A stretch of DNA of 64,000 bases from Novosphingobium resinovorum. Its GTDB lineage: Bacteria; Pseudomonadota; Alphaproteobacteria; Sphingomonadales; Sphingomonadaceae. Both the position numbers and the translations under genes were made by a program. The stretch spans positions 434,001 through 498,000 of the forward strand of contig NZ_CP017076.1 of assembly GCF_001742225.1 (NCBI RefSeq). The letters run 5' to 3'. This document shows, in pieces, positions 17,747-26,074 of this stretch. Each line of letters opens with the position of its first letter. Position 1 is the stretch's first letter. The notes below the pieces were generated by a model, which saw nothing but the letters and a program-made list of their open reading frames with translations, was not told where the DNA came from and searched no databases.

Positions 17747-18991
17747 CTAAAGGCCCGATCGGCAGATGTTGCACAACACGCCGCGTCCGGTTCGGCGCTG
17801 CCCCTTGATGGCTTCGGAATCCACGGCTTTCAGCGCCTCTGCGGCACTTCTGACGAGTGCCCGCCGCGCCGCGATACGCGACGCCACCAGCGGCGCAGCA
17901 TAGGACGTTCCGCGCAGCGACTGACGGCCCTTGCCCGGCACCAGCGCCGACATGTCCGCTCCCGGCGCGGCATAATCGAGGTGCGAGGCACGCCCCGCCT
18001 CGATCAGCACGCGTCCCGATCCGTCCACGCCTGTCACCGCAATCACGCCGGGATAGGACGCCGGAAAGGCAGGCGGAGCAGCCGCGCCGTCATTGCCGAC
18101 CGCCGCCACCACCGTCATCCCCTTGCTCTGCGCCGAAGCCACCGCCCGCGCCAGCAGCGGGTTGGACGGACCGACCAGACTGATCGACACCACCGGCACG
18201 CCCTGCACCTGCATCCACCCCAGCGCCCTTGCGATCGCCAGCGCATTGCCGCCCGCCGGGTCCGCGCCATAGACATCGGCGCCATAGATACGCGCAGTCC
18301 CCGCCCCCGTCAGAAGCGAGGCGATCGCGCTGGCATGGTCGCTTGTTTTCGGCGCTCCCGCCGCGAAGCCACGCTGCGAGGCAAGCCGCGTCGAACCACC
18401 GATGCCGCCGTCGATGACCCCGACAGTGCCGCCGCGTGGAAGCGCGCCGGATACCGCCTTGCCGTCCTGCGTGGGGGTGCCACCCGAAGGAAAATGCAAC
18501 TGATCCGCGCTGATCTCCCGGCCAGGAAGGGTCTTTCGCAAGTCCTCCACCGATTTGGCCAGAGAGGCGCCTGACGGCACCTCGAGGCGCGCAAAGCGTA
18601 CATCGAGCCCTTCCAGCGCACCTTGCTCGATCACATTGTACCCCTGCCGCCGGGCCGTATCGAGCGCCGCCTCGTCGGGGTCCAGCATCAGCACTTCGCC
18701 CCGCACGGCAGGCTGGTGCTGCTCGTCCCACTCGACCCGGTCGCCGTGATCGGCGACCAGCCGGGTGAGCCGCCGCACCCGCTCGTTCGCCAGCGCGCGC
18801 ACGTCGCTCACGATCCGCCCGACGGGCTCTATCACCGGCCCGGCAATGTCGCCGAGCGTATCGCGCACCCGGCCCACGGTCCCGGGCAGGTCCATCGGCA
18901 GCCCACCACCGAGCTGCGCTTCGACCGGCACCGACGGCGCGGCGAGAAAGATGGCGGCAATCCCGGCCGAAAGAAGGGTGCGATTTCTCAT
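17747..18991 (-). CDS. Exported S8-family (subtilisin-like) serine protease
   Basis: A 414-residue protein. Residues 1-25 form a signal peptide (LLSAGIAAIFLAAPSVPVEA). Residues about 26-180 look like a prodomain. The catalytic core then shows Asp194 (GVIDGG), His219 (KTSDHASAIAS), oxyanion Asn300 (AAVGNDG) and Ser363 (GTSYAAP), so the triad is intact. The C-terminus ends in RGVLCNICRSGL with a CxxC. It should act in the periplasm or outside. The ATG at 18991 is preferred because upstream codons lack a signal-peptide structure and would cross the promoter region. It diverges from an ECF sigma/anti-sigma pair, which suggests regulated expression under envelope stress or proteolysis control. Confidence 0.88.
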   Translation of the reverse strand: MRNRTLLSAGIAAIFLAAPSVPVEAQLGGGLPMDLPGTVGRVRDTLGDIAGPVIEPVGRIVSDVRALANERVRRLTRLVADHGDRVEWDEQHQPAVRGEVLMLDPDEAALDTARRQGYNVIEQGALEGLDVRFARLEVPSGASLAKSVEDLRKTLPGREISADQLHFPSGGTPTQDGKAVSGALPRGGTVGVIDGGIGGSTRLASQRGFAAGAPKTSDHASAIASLLTGAGTARIYGADVYGADPAGGNALAIARALGWMQVQGVPVVSISLVGPSNPLLARAVASAQSKGMTVVAAVGNDGAAAPPAFPASYPGVIAVTGVDGSGRVLIEAGRASHLDYAAPGADMSALVPGKGRQSLRGTSYAAPLVASRIAARRALVRSAAEALKAVDSEAIKGQRRTGRGVLCNICRSGL

Positions 18992-19029
18992 CGATCCATC
19001 CGATAGCAAAAATTTCGTGGCATTCAGGG

Positions 19030-19057
19030 ATGAAACGCGGCAGTCGGTCCGTTTCAT
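19030..19057. promoter_or_regulatory. Symmetric 28-bp dyad between the S8 protease and ECF sigma genes
   Basis: ATGAAACG (19030-19037) and CGTTTCAT (19050-19057) are perfect 8-bp inverted arms separated by 12 bp. The dyad lies in the 86-bp divergent gap (18992-19077). Each strand therefore has TGAAAC upstream of a CGTTTCAT, which resembles an ECF-type -35 and could serve both genes. It could equally be a repressor operator. The assignment is inferred. Confidence 0.5.
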
Positions 19058-19077
19058 CCTGCGGACAAGACATTTCG

Positions 19078-19587
19078 ATGAACGCATCGACGAGCCAAGA
19101 CCGTTTCTGCGAGGAACTCACCGCCCTGCTGCCGCGCCTGCGGCGCTTCGCGCGGGGCCTCGCCCGTGATGCGGCCGACGCCGACGACTTGTGCCAGCAG
19201 ACGGTCGAGCGCGCGCTCAAGTCCCGCCAGTCGTGGCAGGACGGCACGCGGCTTGACGCTTGGGTTTACAGGATTATGCGCAACCAGTGGATCGATGAAG
19301 TACGGGCAAGGACGCGGCGCTCGCAGACCTTCACTCACGAGGAGGAAGGCGCCAACGTCGGCACACCCGGTGATCGCGATGCCGAGAACATGGTCGAACT
19401 GGGTAATGTCGGCCGCGCCCTCGCCCGTCTGCCCGACGACCAGCGCGAAGCGGTAGTGCTCGTGCTGGTCGAGGGCTTTGCCTACAAGGAAGCGGCCGAA
19501 ATCATCGGCGTGCCGCAGGGCACGCTCACCTCGCGGCTCGGGCGTGGCCGCGAGGCATTGCTGCGCGAACTCGGAGAAATCGCATGA
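19078..19587 (+). CDS. ECF-type RNA polymerase sigma factor
   Basis: A 169-residue ECF sigma factor. Region 2 is visible in LLPRLRRFARGLARDAADADDLCQQTVERALK and the -10-binding LDAWVYRIMRNQWIDEVR. Region 4 has RLPDDQREAVVLVLVEGFAYKEAAEIIGVPQGTLTSRLGRGREAL, a clear helix-turn-helix. The ATG at 19078 follows the 28-bp dyad; the upstream in-frame codons would include that dyad. It overlaps the anti-sigma gene by 4 bp (ATGA), so both are probably co-translated. The likely targets include its own operon and the divergent S8 protease gene; this is inferred from layout. Confidence 0.9.
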   Translation: MNASTSQDRFCEELTALLPRLRRFARGLARDAADADDLCQQTVERALKSRQSWQDGTRLDAWVYRIMRNQWIDEVRARTRRSQTFTHEEEGANVGTPGDRDAENMVELGNVGRALARLPDDQREAVVLVLVEGFAYKEAAEIIGVPQGTLTSRLGRGREALLRELGEIA

Positions 19588-20372
19588 CCGTGAGCGAGGA
19601 GGAATTCGCCGCCTACGCCGATGGCGAACTGTCCGGCGCCGACGGGCAGCGGGTGGCCGATGCGATTGCCGCCGACCCCACGCTTTCGTCGCGACTCCAG
19701 GAGCAGCAGCGCCTGCGTGCGCTACTGCGCGGCCACTTCGATCCCGTCGCTGAAGAGCCGGTGCCGGAAAGCCTGACCCTGATGATCGCAGCCGCTGCGG
19801 CAGAGGACGTCGAAGCGGAGATGATCGACGCCAAGTCGGACGAACCCGCCCGGATTCTCGATTTCACCGCCGCGCGCGCGCGCCGGGACAGGCAGACCCG
19901 CGCCGCCAGTTCGCGCCGCTTCACGCTGCCGCGCTGGTCCGGCATGGGAGCAGCGATCGCCGCCTCGCTCGTGCTGGGACTGTTCTTCGGAACGCGCATT
20001 GCAGATGACGGTGCCGGTGTGACTTCAAGCGGTGCGCTTGTGGCGACAGGCATGCTGGCCAGGGGCCTCGACGAAAAGCTCGCGTCCAGCGATGAAACCG
20101 GCAAGCTGCGGATTCTCACCAGCTTCCGGCGCAGTGACGGCGGTTATTGCCGCGTCTACGACGCCGGCGCCAGTTCGGGCATCGCCTGCAAGGACAGCGA
20201 AGGCTGGGTCCTGCGCCGGGCGATGACTAACGAGGCCACCACGCACGGCGAATACCGACAAGCCGGCTCGGCCGCGGGAGATCTCATGGCCGCGGCGCAA
20301 GCGATGGCCTCAGGCGATCCGCTTGACGCCGCGCAAGAACGGGCTGCGCGCGCAGCACGGTGGAGCAAATAG
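19584..20372 (+). CDS. Membrane-anchored anti-sigma factor
   Basis: A 262-residue protein. Residues 1-50 (EEEFAAYADGELSGADGQRVADAIAADPTLSSRLQEQQ) match the N-terminal anti-sigma domain of RseA/ChrR-like alphaproteobacterial proteins but lack the zinc-binding Cys/His set. A transmembrane helix spans about 117-138. The C-terminal 120 residues are periplasmic with two cysteines (GGYCRVYDAGASSGIACKD). It should hold the ECF sigma factor inactive until a periplasmic signal. Its overlap with the sigma gene and the divergent periplasmic protease suggest that regulated proteolysis may be involved, which is not proven. Confidence 0.85.
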   Translation: MTVSEEEFAAYADGELSGADGQRVADAIAADPTLSSRLQEQQRLRALLRGHFDPVAEEPVPESLTLMIAAAAAEDVEAEMIDAKSDEPARILDFTAARARRDRQTRAASSRRFTLPRWSGMGAAIAASLVLGLFFGTRIADDGAGVTSSGALVATGMLARGLDEKLASSDETGKLRILTSFRRSDGGYCRVYDAGASSGIACKDSEGWVLRRAMTNEATTHGEYRQAGSAAGDLMAAAQAMASGDPLDAAQERAARAARWSK

Positions 20373-20392
20373 GGCTGCGCCAGACCGGCTGA

Positions 20393-21481
20393 TCAGGTAG
20401 CCTGTGCCACCCGCAGCGGTGTTTCATCCATCGATGGCTCATCGGGCAATGGATCGAGCCTTAGCGACGATGGTGACGGCGGCATCCTGCGCCTGCTCAG
20501 CGCCTCACCTATGAAGCCCAGCGACCAGCCAGCATGCATCGTCATCGCGGCAATTCCGGAGCAGGCCGCACATCCCGATCGCGCGCGCATGCCGAGCAAC
20601 GCCCCGCCGACGAGCGACACCGCCAACCAGCATGACATAGGTATTGCCAGCACCATCGCTCCGAACCCGAAAGGCGCCGCCGCAAATGCGCTCAGTGCAG
20701 TGGCGATTGCCGGCAGCACGCCGATCGGCAGCATCTGGCGCAACTTCAACGGTGCCGGATGTCGCTTGAGATTGCGCGCGCGACCCTTGCCGTAATTGCG
20801 ATACTGCCTGAACAGGGCGCTCACGGAGGCACGAGGGTGGTAGACGATCGCAGCATCCGGCTCGAGCCAGATGCGGCCGCCCGCGGCGATAAGCCGGCGA
20901 TCGAGTTCGGAATCCTCGTTAGCGGCAAAATCCTCGTCATATCCTCCCACCATCATGAACAGGACGAGGTCGAACAGGGCGTGGTGGCCATGTTCGACCC
21001 ACTGCCCCCTTCCGACGTGGCGATGCACGGCGCCGCCTGTGCCCAGCACGGAGTTCTGCGCCGCAGCCGCCGCTTTCTGGAAGCATCCCGTCCCCCGTGT
21101 GGTCATCGGCACGACCACCGAGGTCGCCCGCATGCCCTGCGCCGAAAGCACGAGGCGTGGGACGAACTCTTCCGGGTATCGCGCATGTGCGTCGATCCGC
21201 ACCAGCCAGCGACGTCCGGCGCCATAGCGGCGAGCCGCCAGGTTTACCGCCGCCCCCTGCATCCGTTTGGGATTTTCCAGCAGCACCAGATTATCGTGCC
21301 TGGAGGCGAGATTTCTGACGATCTCCCTGCTTCGATCGGTACTTCCGCCATCGGCCACCACGACCAGCGCACCGCCCACATTGCGCAGTAGCTTCGCCAG
21401 CAAGGCGGGCAGGTACGCTTCCTCGTTCAGGCAGGGTACGACGATGAGCATGTCGGCACCGTCGAAATCAGGCACGGACAC
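20393..21481 (-). CDS. Family 2 glycosyltransferase (ExoA-like)
   Basis: A 362-residue inverting glycosyltransferase. Its GT-A domain shows MLIVVPCLNEEAYLPALL, VVADGGSTDRSREIV, the nucleotide-sugar DAHARYPEEF and a catalytic-type EDSELDRRL. The C-terminal 120 residues are hydrophobic with several membrane helices. The pattern fits succinoglycan-type ExoA glucosyl/galactosyltransferases that act on the lipid-linked repeat unit. It overlaps the upstream glycosyltransferase gene by 14 bp. Substrate sugars cannot be deduced. Confidence 0.85.
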   Translation of the reverse strand: MSVPDFDGADMLIVVPCLNEEAYLPALLAKLLRNVGGALVVVADGGSTDRSREIVRNLASRHDNLVLLENPKRMQGAAVNLAARRYGAGRRWLVRIDAHARYPEEFVPRLVLSAQGMRATSVVVPMTTRGTGCFQKAAAAAQNSVLGTGGAVHRHVGRGQWVEHGHHALFDLVLFMMVGGYDEDFAANEDSELDRRLIAAGGRIWLEPDAAIVYHPRASVSALFRQYRNYGKGRARNLKRHPAPLKLRQMLPIGVLPAIATALSAFAAAPFGFGAMVLAIPMSCWLAVSLVGGALLGMRARSGCAACSGIAAMTMHAGWSLGFIGEALSRRRMPPSPSSLRLDPLPDEPSMDETPLRVAQAT

Positions 21482-22625
21482 GCCCTAAGATGGCCTCGGC
21501 TATGGCACGGCGCTCGGAAAGGGCCTGATGAAGCGCGCCATCCGGCAAGGCGGCAATGGCGAGCTGCATGCGCCATCGCTCATCGGCGGTCAGCCCCAGC
21601 AATCGATCGGGCAGTTCGCTGTCCGCATCGTCCAACAACAACCCGACATCACGGCGCGCCAGCCAGCGCCCGGTTTCGACGCTTTTCAAGGCGATGGGTA
21701 TCGCGCCATGGGCCAGGCCTTCGTAGAGCCGGTTGGGCAACAACCATTCCGAATTCATCCCTTCCTCGAAATAGTCGATGGCCCAGACGAAATCGACACC
21801 GGTATAAAGGTCTGCCAGGTCTTCGGGGCGATAGGCTCCCAGGTATCGCATCCGTGGGATCTTCGACACTTCCGCTTCGAAATCGGGGAATTCGGCAGGA
21901 CTGGCGATGCCGGCGATCACCACTTCCACGCGCCCTCTCGCCCGCTGTGCCAGTTGGGCAAGGTGCGTGAAGGTCCGGCGGCAGCGCAGCATTCCGAACC
22001 ACCCGATGACAATGGGGGCGTCACTGGAGGATCTAGGCGAGGGAGGCACGCTGGACCGCGAGCGGGACACTTTGTTCTCCACCAGTATCACGCCTTCGGA
22101 GCGCCGTTGCCTTTTCGAAAAGTAGCGATCCGCGAACGCCGGTGAACTCACGATCACCAGGTCCGTGCGCGCCAGCAACCACCGCTCCAGCCACCTGAGC
22201 ATACGGGATTTCCAGCCCCCGCCGAGCATCAGCCGATGGATGTCCAGGCACTCGTAGACCAGACGCTGCTCGCGCCGGCGCACACGCCACGCGAGCACGA
22301 GCATCTCAAGGTTTCGGGCGACGATCACCGAAGCTCCGTAGCAAAGCTCCCGAACCGCTGCCGGATCAAGAAGATGTCGCGCCACCGCCGCCGCACGCTG
22401 CATCAATCGCGCATCCATGGTGCGGCCCAGATCAACAGTGCGGCGCAGATCAAGCACCCGATGCGCGATGTCGGTGTCCATCACCGATGCGCGCCTGCGA
22501 AAGCCGCCAAGAGCCACCGCCAAACCCTCTCCCAAAAGCAGATCGACTCTCCGATGAACGGCGGTGTCGTCCATGTCATGCACGAGATACGCCACCGATG
22601 CCCTGACAGTTTGATCCAATTCCAT
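21468..22625 (-). CDS. GT4-like glycosyltransferase of the exopolysaccharide locus
   Basis: A GT-B-type protein of about 385 residues (start at 22625) or 392 (ATG at 22646). An in-frame start codon as far upstream as 22694 exists but is less likely. The N-terminal domain has VAYLVHDMDDTAVHRRV. The C-terminal domain shows PIVIGWFGMLRCRRTF, IPRMRYLGAYRPEDLADLYTGVDFVWAI and a nucleotide-sugar-binding NRLYEGLAHGAIPIAL. The conserved Glu in EGLA matches the retaining GT4 pattern. It is first in a two-gene minus-strand operon, divergent from the tyrosine autokinase gene. Sugar specificity is unknown. Confidence 0.78.
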   Translation of the reverse strand: MELDQTVRASVAYLVHDMDDTAVHRRVDLLLGEGLAVALGGFRRRASVMDTDIAHRVLDLRRTVDLGRTMDARLMQRAAAVARHLLDPAAVRELCYGASVIVARNLEMLVLAWRVRRREQRLVYECLDIHRLMLGGGWKSRMLRWLERWLLARTDLVIVSSPAFADRYFSKRQRRSEGVILVENKVSRSRSSVPPSPRSSSDAPIVIGWFGMLRCRRTFTHLAQLAQRARGRVEVVIAGIASPAEFPDFEAEVSKIPRMRYLGAYRPEDLADLYTGVDFVWAIDYFEEGMNSEWLLPNRLYEGLAHGAIPIALKSVETGRWLARRDVGLLLDDADSELPDRLLGLTADERWRMQLAIAALPDGALHQALSERRAIAEAILGRVRA

Positions 22626-22749
22626 CTGAAAACCCCGAAACTCCATCTCAAAATGGAGCGAAATTCTGTTTCCAGCGACGGGGCGTATCGGCATTATACC
22701 TAGGACGACCGCAACGCTTTACGGACGACATGCTTAGGCATTGCTGCAT

Positions 22750-24945
22750 ATGCCTCAATGTTTAGATGATCCTATTTGGAGCAACGCCTTGAGCAACAGG
22801 ATTCATGGCGCCGCAGCGGATGAAATATCCGTCCGGGCAACCGCTCGACTATTTCCCGAGGCGTCTGAAATAGGCGCGCTTTTCTTCAGGCGCAGGTGGG
22901 CTTTCGCTTCGGCCTTCGTGATCACTCTGACGATCGCCGCAACCATACTGGCCTTGCTGCCCCGCACCTATACCGCCACAAGCACGCTTCTGCTGGAGCC
23001 GCGGCAGGCGGAACCGGTGAAGATCAACGACCGCGGCTTCGTGGCACCTGCGGATGACAACCTGATCGACACGGCGGTGCAAGTGGTCCGCTCGCTGGCA
23101 TTGACACTGGACGTGGTGCGCCAACTGGGTCTCGCACGCACACGCGAGTTCGGCGGCAAGATCGATACCGCCGCATCCGCGGCAGAGCGCGAGCGCCGGA
23201 CGGCCGAAATCCTTCTGGCGCAAAGTCATGTTCGGCGTGTTGGTGTGACATATCTCGTCGAGATTTCGGTCTCTTCCACCGACCCTGTGAACGCGGCAAG
23301 GATCGCCAACGCGCTGGCAGGGCGCTACATCCAACTCGACAGCACCAAGAAGCAACTGCGCAACAGCCAGTCCGCGCGCTACGTCGAAGGACAGGCAAGC
23401 ACTCTGCAGCGCCAGGCGGTCGCCGATGATGCGGCGCTTCAGAACTACATGATCCGCAACAATCTCATGAGCGCGCAAGGCGCGACCATGGCCGAGCAGG
23501 AAGTCTCCGAACTCAATCGCCAGATCGCGGACTCGCAGGCGCAACTGGCCGAACAGCGCGGAAAGCTGAGCGCTGCTCAGACCCAGATCGCGCGCGGTGG
23601 AGGCGGGGCCGATACCGGCAGCGCGCTTGCGTCGGAAACGGTCAGGCAACTGCGGCAGCAGGAAGCGCAGGCCAGTGCCCGCCTGGCCCAACTGGATGCG
23701 CGTTATGGAGCGCTCCATCCCGACGTGGTCGAAGCTCGCGATGAACTTGCCGACGTACGCAGTCAACTCGGTGCCGAATTGACGCGCATCATCTCCGGCC
23801 TGCGCGGCGATGTGCAGATTGCGGAATCCCGGCTTGGTTCATTGCTCGCAAGTCGCGCACAGGCGAAAGGCTCGCTGGCCCAGAACAGTTCGGCACAAGT
23901 GGGCCGCCTGGAACTCGAGCGACGAGCCGAGGCAAGCAGGGCGATCTACAACGCCTACCTCACGCGTGAAAAAGAGACCGCGCAGGTCGGCGCGTTGCCC
24001 AACGCAGACGCGACGATCGCGTCTGTGGCACGTGTACCAGATACCCCTTCCTCACCCCGCTATCTTCTCGGTGCGCTTGCCGGGCTGGCAGCAGCAGCGA
24101 TAGCTGCCTGCCTGACCATGGCGGTCGCGGAATATCTGGAAGATACGGTCGCGACCTGCGCCGACATCGAGACGGGCCTAGGCGCGGTCTATGCAGGAGC
24201 CATTCCGACCCTGTCCTCAGCAACTCGTGCAAAAGCGGAAAGCATCCTGCCTCAGGACTATGTGACAATGCGGCCGATGTCGCTGTTCACGGAAAGCCTT
24301 CGTAATCTTGCAACCTACCTTGGACTCACGATGTCGGACGGCACGGCCAAAGTCCTCACCATCACATCCGCTCTTCCCCGGGAGGGCAAGTCCACCACTT
24401 CGATGTGCCTGGCTCGAACCTTGGCCATCGGCAAGCAGCGTGTCGTGCTGGTGGACGCCGACGTACGCCATCACTCGACTTCCGACGCCCTGTTACCCGG
24501 CAGGAATGCCGAAGGGCTGTTCCGTGTTCTGGATGGTACGATCCGGATCGACGAAGCGCTGGTGCGCGAAGATCGTACCGGCTTGCATATCTTGCCAACC
24601 CTCGGCCAACGGAGCTCGGAAGACCAGATAACGGAAGATGCCATGGCGCGCCTGATCGCTGGCCTGAGGGAGGGTTTCGACATCATCATCATCGATTCTG
24701 CACCTGTTCTGGGCGTGGCCGAAACACGGATGGTATCCAGGCTATCGGACAAGACTCTGGTCATCGCACGCTGGCGCCGAACGCCGGAAAAAGCGGTGCG
24801 GACGACTCTTGACCTCCTCGCTCAAGGGGGCGGCAAGGTGGGAGGGGTTGCGCTCAGCCTGGTGAACATCAAGGAATTCGCCAGCGCGGGGCTCACCGAC
24901 GCATTTGGCTACCACAAGAAATTCAAGGGCTACTATGTCGACTGA
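22750..24945 (+). CDS. Polysaccharide co-polymerase/bacterial tyrosine autokinase (Wzc/ExoP type)
   Basis: A 731-residue inner-membrane protein. A transmembrane helix near residues 48-70 follows the N-terminus, then a large periplasmic region with the Wzz-like TYTATSTLLLEP segment and coiled-coil stretches, then a second helix near 440 (LLGALAGLAAAAIAACLTMAV). The cytoplasmic BY-kinase domain has Walker A PREGKSTTS (about residue 540), Walker A' VVLVDADVR (about 565) and Walker B IIIIDSAP (about 645). The C-terminus has Tyr residues (FGYHKKFKGYYVD) suitable for autophosphorylation. It controls chain length and export of polysaccharide. The ATG at 22750 was chosen over an upstream TTG. The next gene begins within its last codons. 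Confidence 0.9.
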   Translation: MPQCLDDPIWSNALSNRIHGAAADEISVRATARLFPEASEIGALFFRRRWAFASAFVITLTIAATILALLPRTYTATSTLLLEPRQAEPVKINDRGFVAPADDNLIDTAVQVVRSLALTLDVVRQLGLARTREFGGKIDTAASAAERERRTAEILLAQSHVRRVGVTYLVEISVSSTDPVNAARIANALAGRYIQLDSTKKQLRNSQSARYVEGQASTLQRQAVADDAALQNYMIRNNLMSAQGATMAEQEVSELNRQIADSQAQLAEQRGKLSAAQTQIARGGGGADTGSALASETVRQLRQQEAQASARLAQLDARYGALHPDVVEARDELADVRSQLGAELTRIISGLRGDVQIAESRLGSLLASRAQAKGSLAQNSSAQVGRLELERRAEASRAIYNAYLTREKETAQVGALPNADATIASVARVPDTPSSPRYLLGALAGLAAAAIAACLTMAVAEYLEDTVATCADIETGLGAVYAGAIPTLSSATRAKAESILPQDYVTMRPMSLFTESLRNLATYLGLTMSDGTAKVLTITSALPREGKSTTSMCLARTLAIGKQRVVLVDADVRHHSTSDALLPGRNAEGLFRVLDGTIRIDEALVREDRTGLHILPTLGQRSSEDQITEDAMARLIAGLREGFDIIIIDSAPVLGVAETRMVSRLSDKTLVIARWRRTPEKAVRTTLDLLAQGGGKVGGVALSLVNIKEFASAGLTDAFGYHKKFKGYYVD

Positions 24946-26074
24946 GGACACTGTAGCCCCCCAGCGCTTTGCTGCGCTGGACGCACTACGCGGCATCGCC
25001 GCGTTTTCGGTTTTGTTTTATCACTTACGTACTCTTGCGGCACTAGGGCGGCCGGCCGCAGCGGGCTCGCTGTTCGCAAGCGGCTATCTGGCAGTGGATT
25101 TTTTCTTTGTACTAAGCGGCTTCGTGATTGCCCATGCTTATGGAACCCGGCTTCGAGAAGGCATGGGATTGCGCGAGTTCTTGGTGATGCGTTTTGTACG
25201 CCTGCAACCCGTCATGGCGATCGGGACGCTCATCGGACTCTCGCTCGCATTGAGCCGGAGCCTGTTCAGTCCCGATCAAGGCCCCGGTCTGTTCGCCATC
25301 GTTACCGGATTACCAGCCAACCTGCTGATGCTGCCTAACGTGTTCGTTCCGTGGGGCATATTTCTTTTCAATCCGCCCGCATGGTCACTGTTCTACGAAC
25401 TCGTGGCAAACGCGATATACGCGGCAAGGCTGACACGAACGCGGCGATCCTCTGCTCGCAAAACGGCGATCGGCTTGCTGTGCTGGATGGTACTGGGTCT
25501 CGCGGGGTTGCTCCTATCGGTAGTTATTTTCGGTGACCTTGATCATGGAGTGGTATTACAAGATTGGTTCGTTGCATTGTCGCGGGTATCGTTCTCGTTT
25601 TCTTTTGGCGTAGTGCTTGATGGCACCCGGAGGTACTGGGTTCCAAAGGTGCCATGCATTTCGACTCCTGTTCTCCTGATGATCTGTGTCTTAATTTTGA
25701 TCCCTGATTTTGATGGGCGTGCGAGAGCGGCTTACGATCTGGCATTTGTAATGATTTTTTCACCATTACTTGTAATGCTTGGGGCAAAATCAATACCTTC
25801 GCCAGCCAACCGTGCAATTTTAGATTGGCTAGGAGCAGTATCTTACCCGATATACGCGCTACATGCGCCCATTAAGCACGTGATGGAGGCTATATCCAAC
25901 TTCCAGTACACGCTTACACTTCCTTTATGCGCCTTATTTGTTGTTATATCAGCATCAATAATCACAAAAATTGATTCAATATCTCGAAATTATGCCAATA
26001 AATTTATAGATAAAAATTTGGAATTTCATTCGCATTCGAAATCACATTCTCTGAAACGTATGCAAAATATATGA
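24935..26074 (+). CDS. Acyltransferase family 3 (OafA/ExoZ-like)
   Basis: A 379-residue integral membrane acyltransferase. It begins RFAALDALRGIAAFSVLFYHL, with the family's conserved His, and continues with FFFVLSGFVIAHAYG, the LSGF signature. About ten hydrophobic segments follow. It probably O-acetylates or otherwise acylates the exopolysaccharide repeat unit. The ATG at 24935 overlaps the kinase stop by 11 bp. The last 200 bp are strongly AT-rich compared with the rest of the window. Confidence 0.85.
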   Translation: MSTEDTVAPQRFAALDALRGIAAFSVLFYHLRTLAALGRPAAAGSLFASGYLAVDFFFVLSGFVIAHAYGTRLREGMGLREFLVMRFVRLQPVMAIGTLIGLSLALSRSLFSPDQGPGLFAIVTGLPANLLMLPNVFVPWGIFLFNPPAWSLFYELVANAIYAARLTRTRRSSARKTAIGLLCWMVLGLAGLLLSVVIFGDLDHGVVLQDWFVALSRVSFSFSFGVVLDGTRRYWVPKVPCISTPVLLMICVLILIPDFDGRARAAYDLAFVMIFSPLLVMLGAKSIPSPANRAILDWLGAVSYPIYALHAPIKHVMEAISNFQYTLTLPLCALFVVISASIITKIDSISRNYANKFIDKNLEFHSHSKSHSLKRMQNI

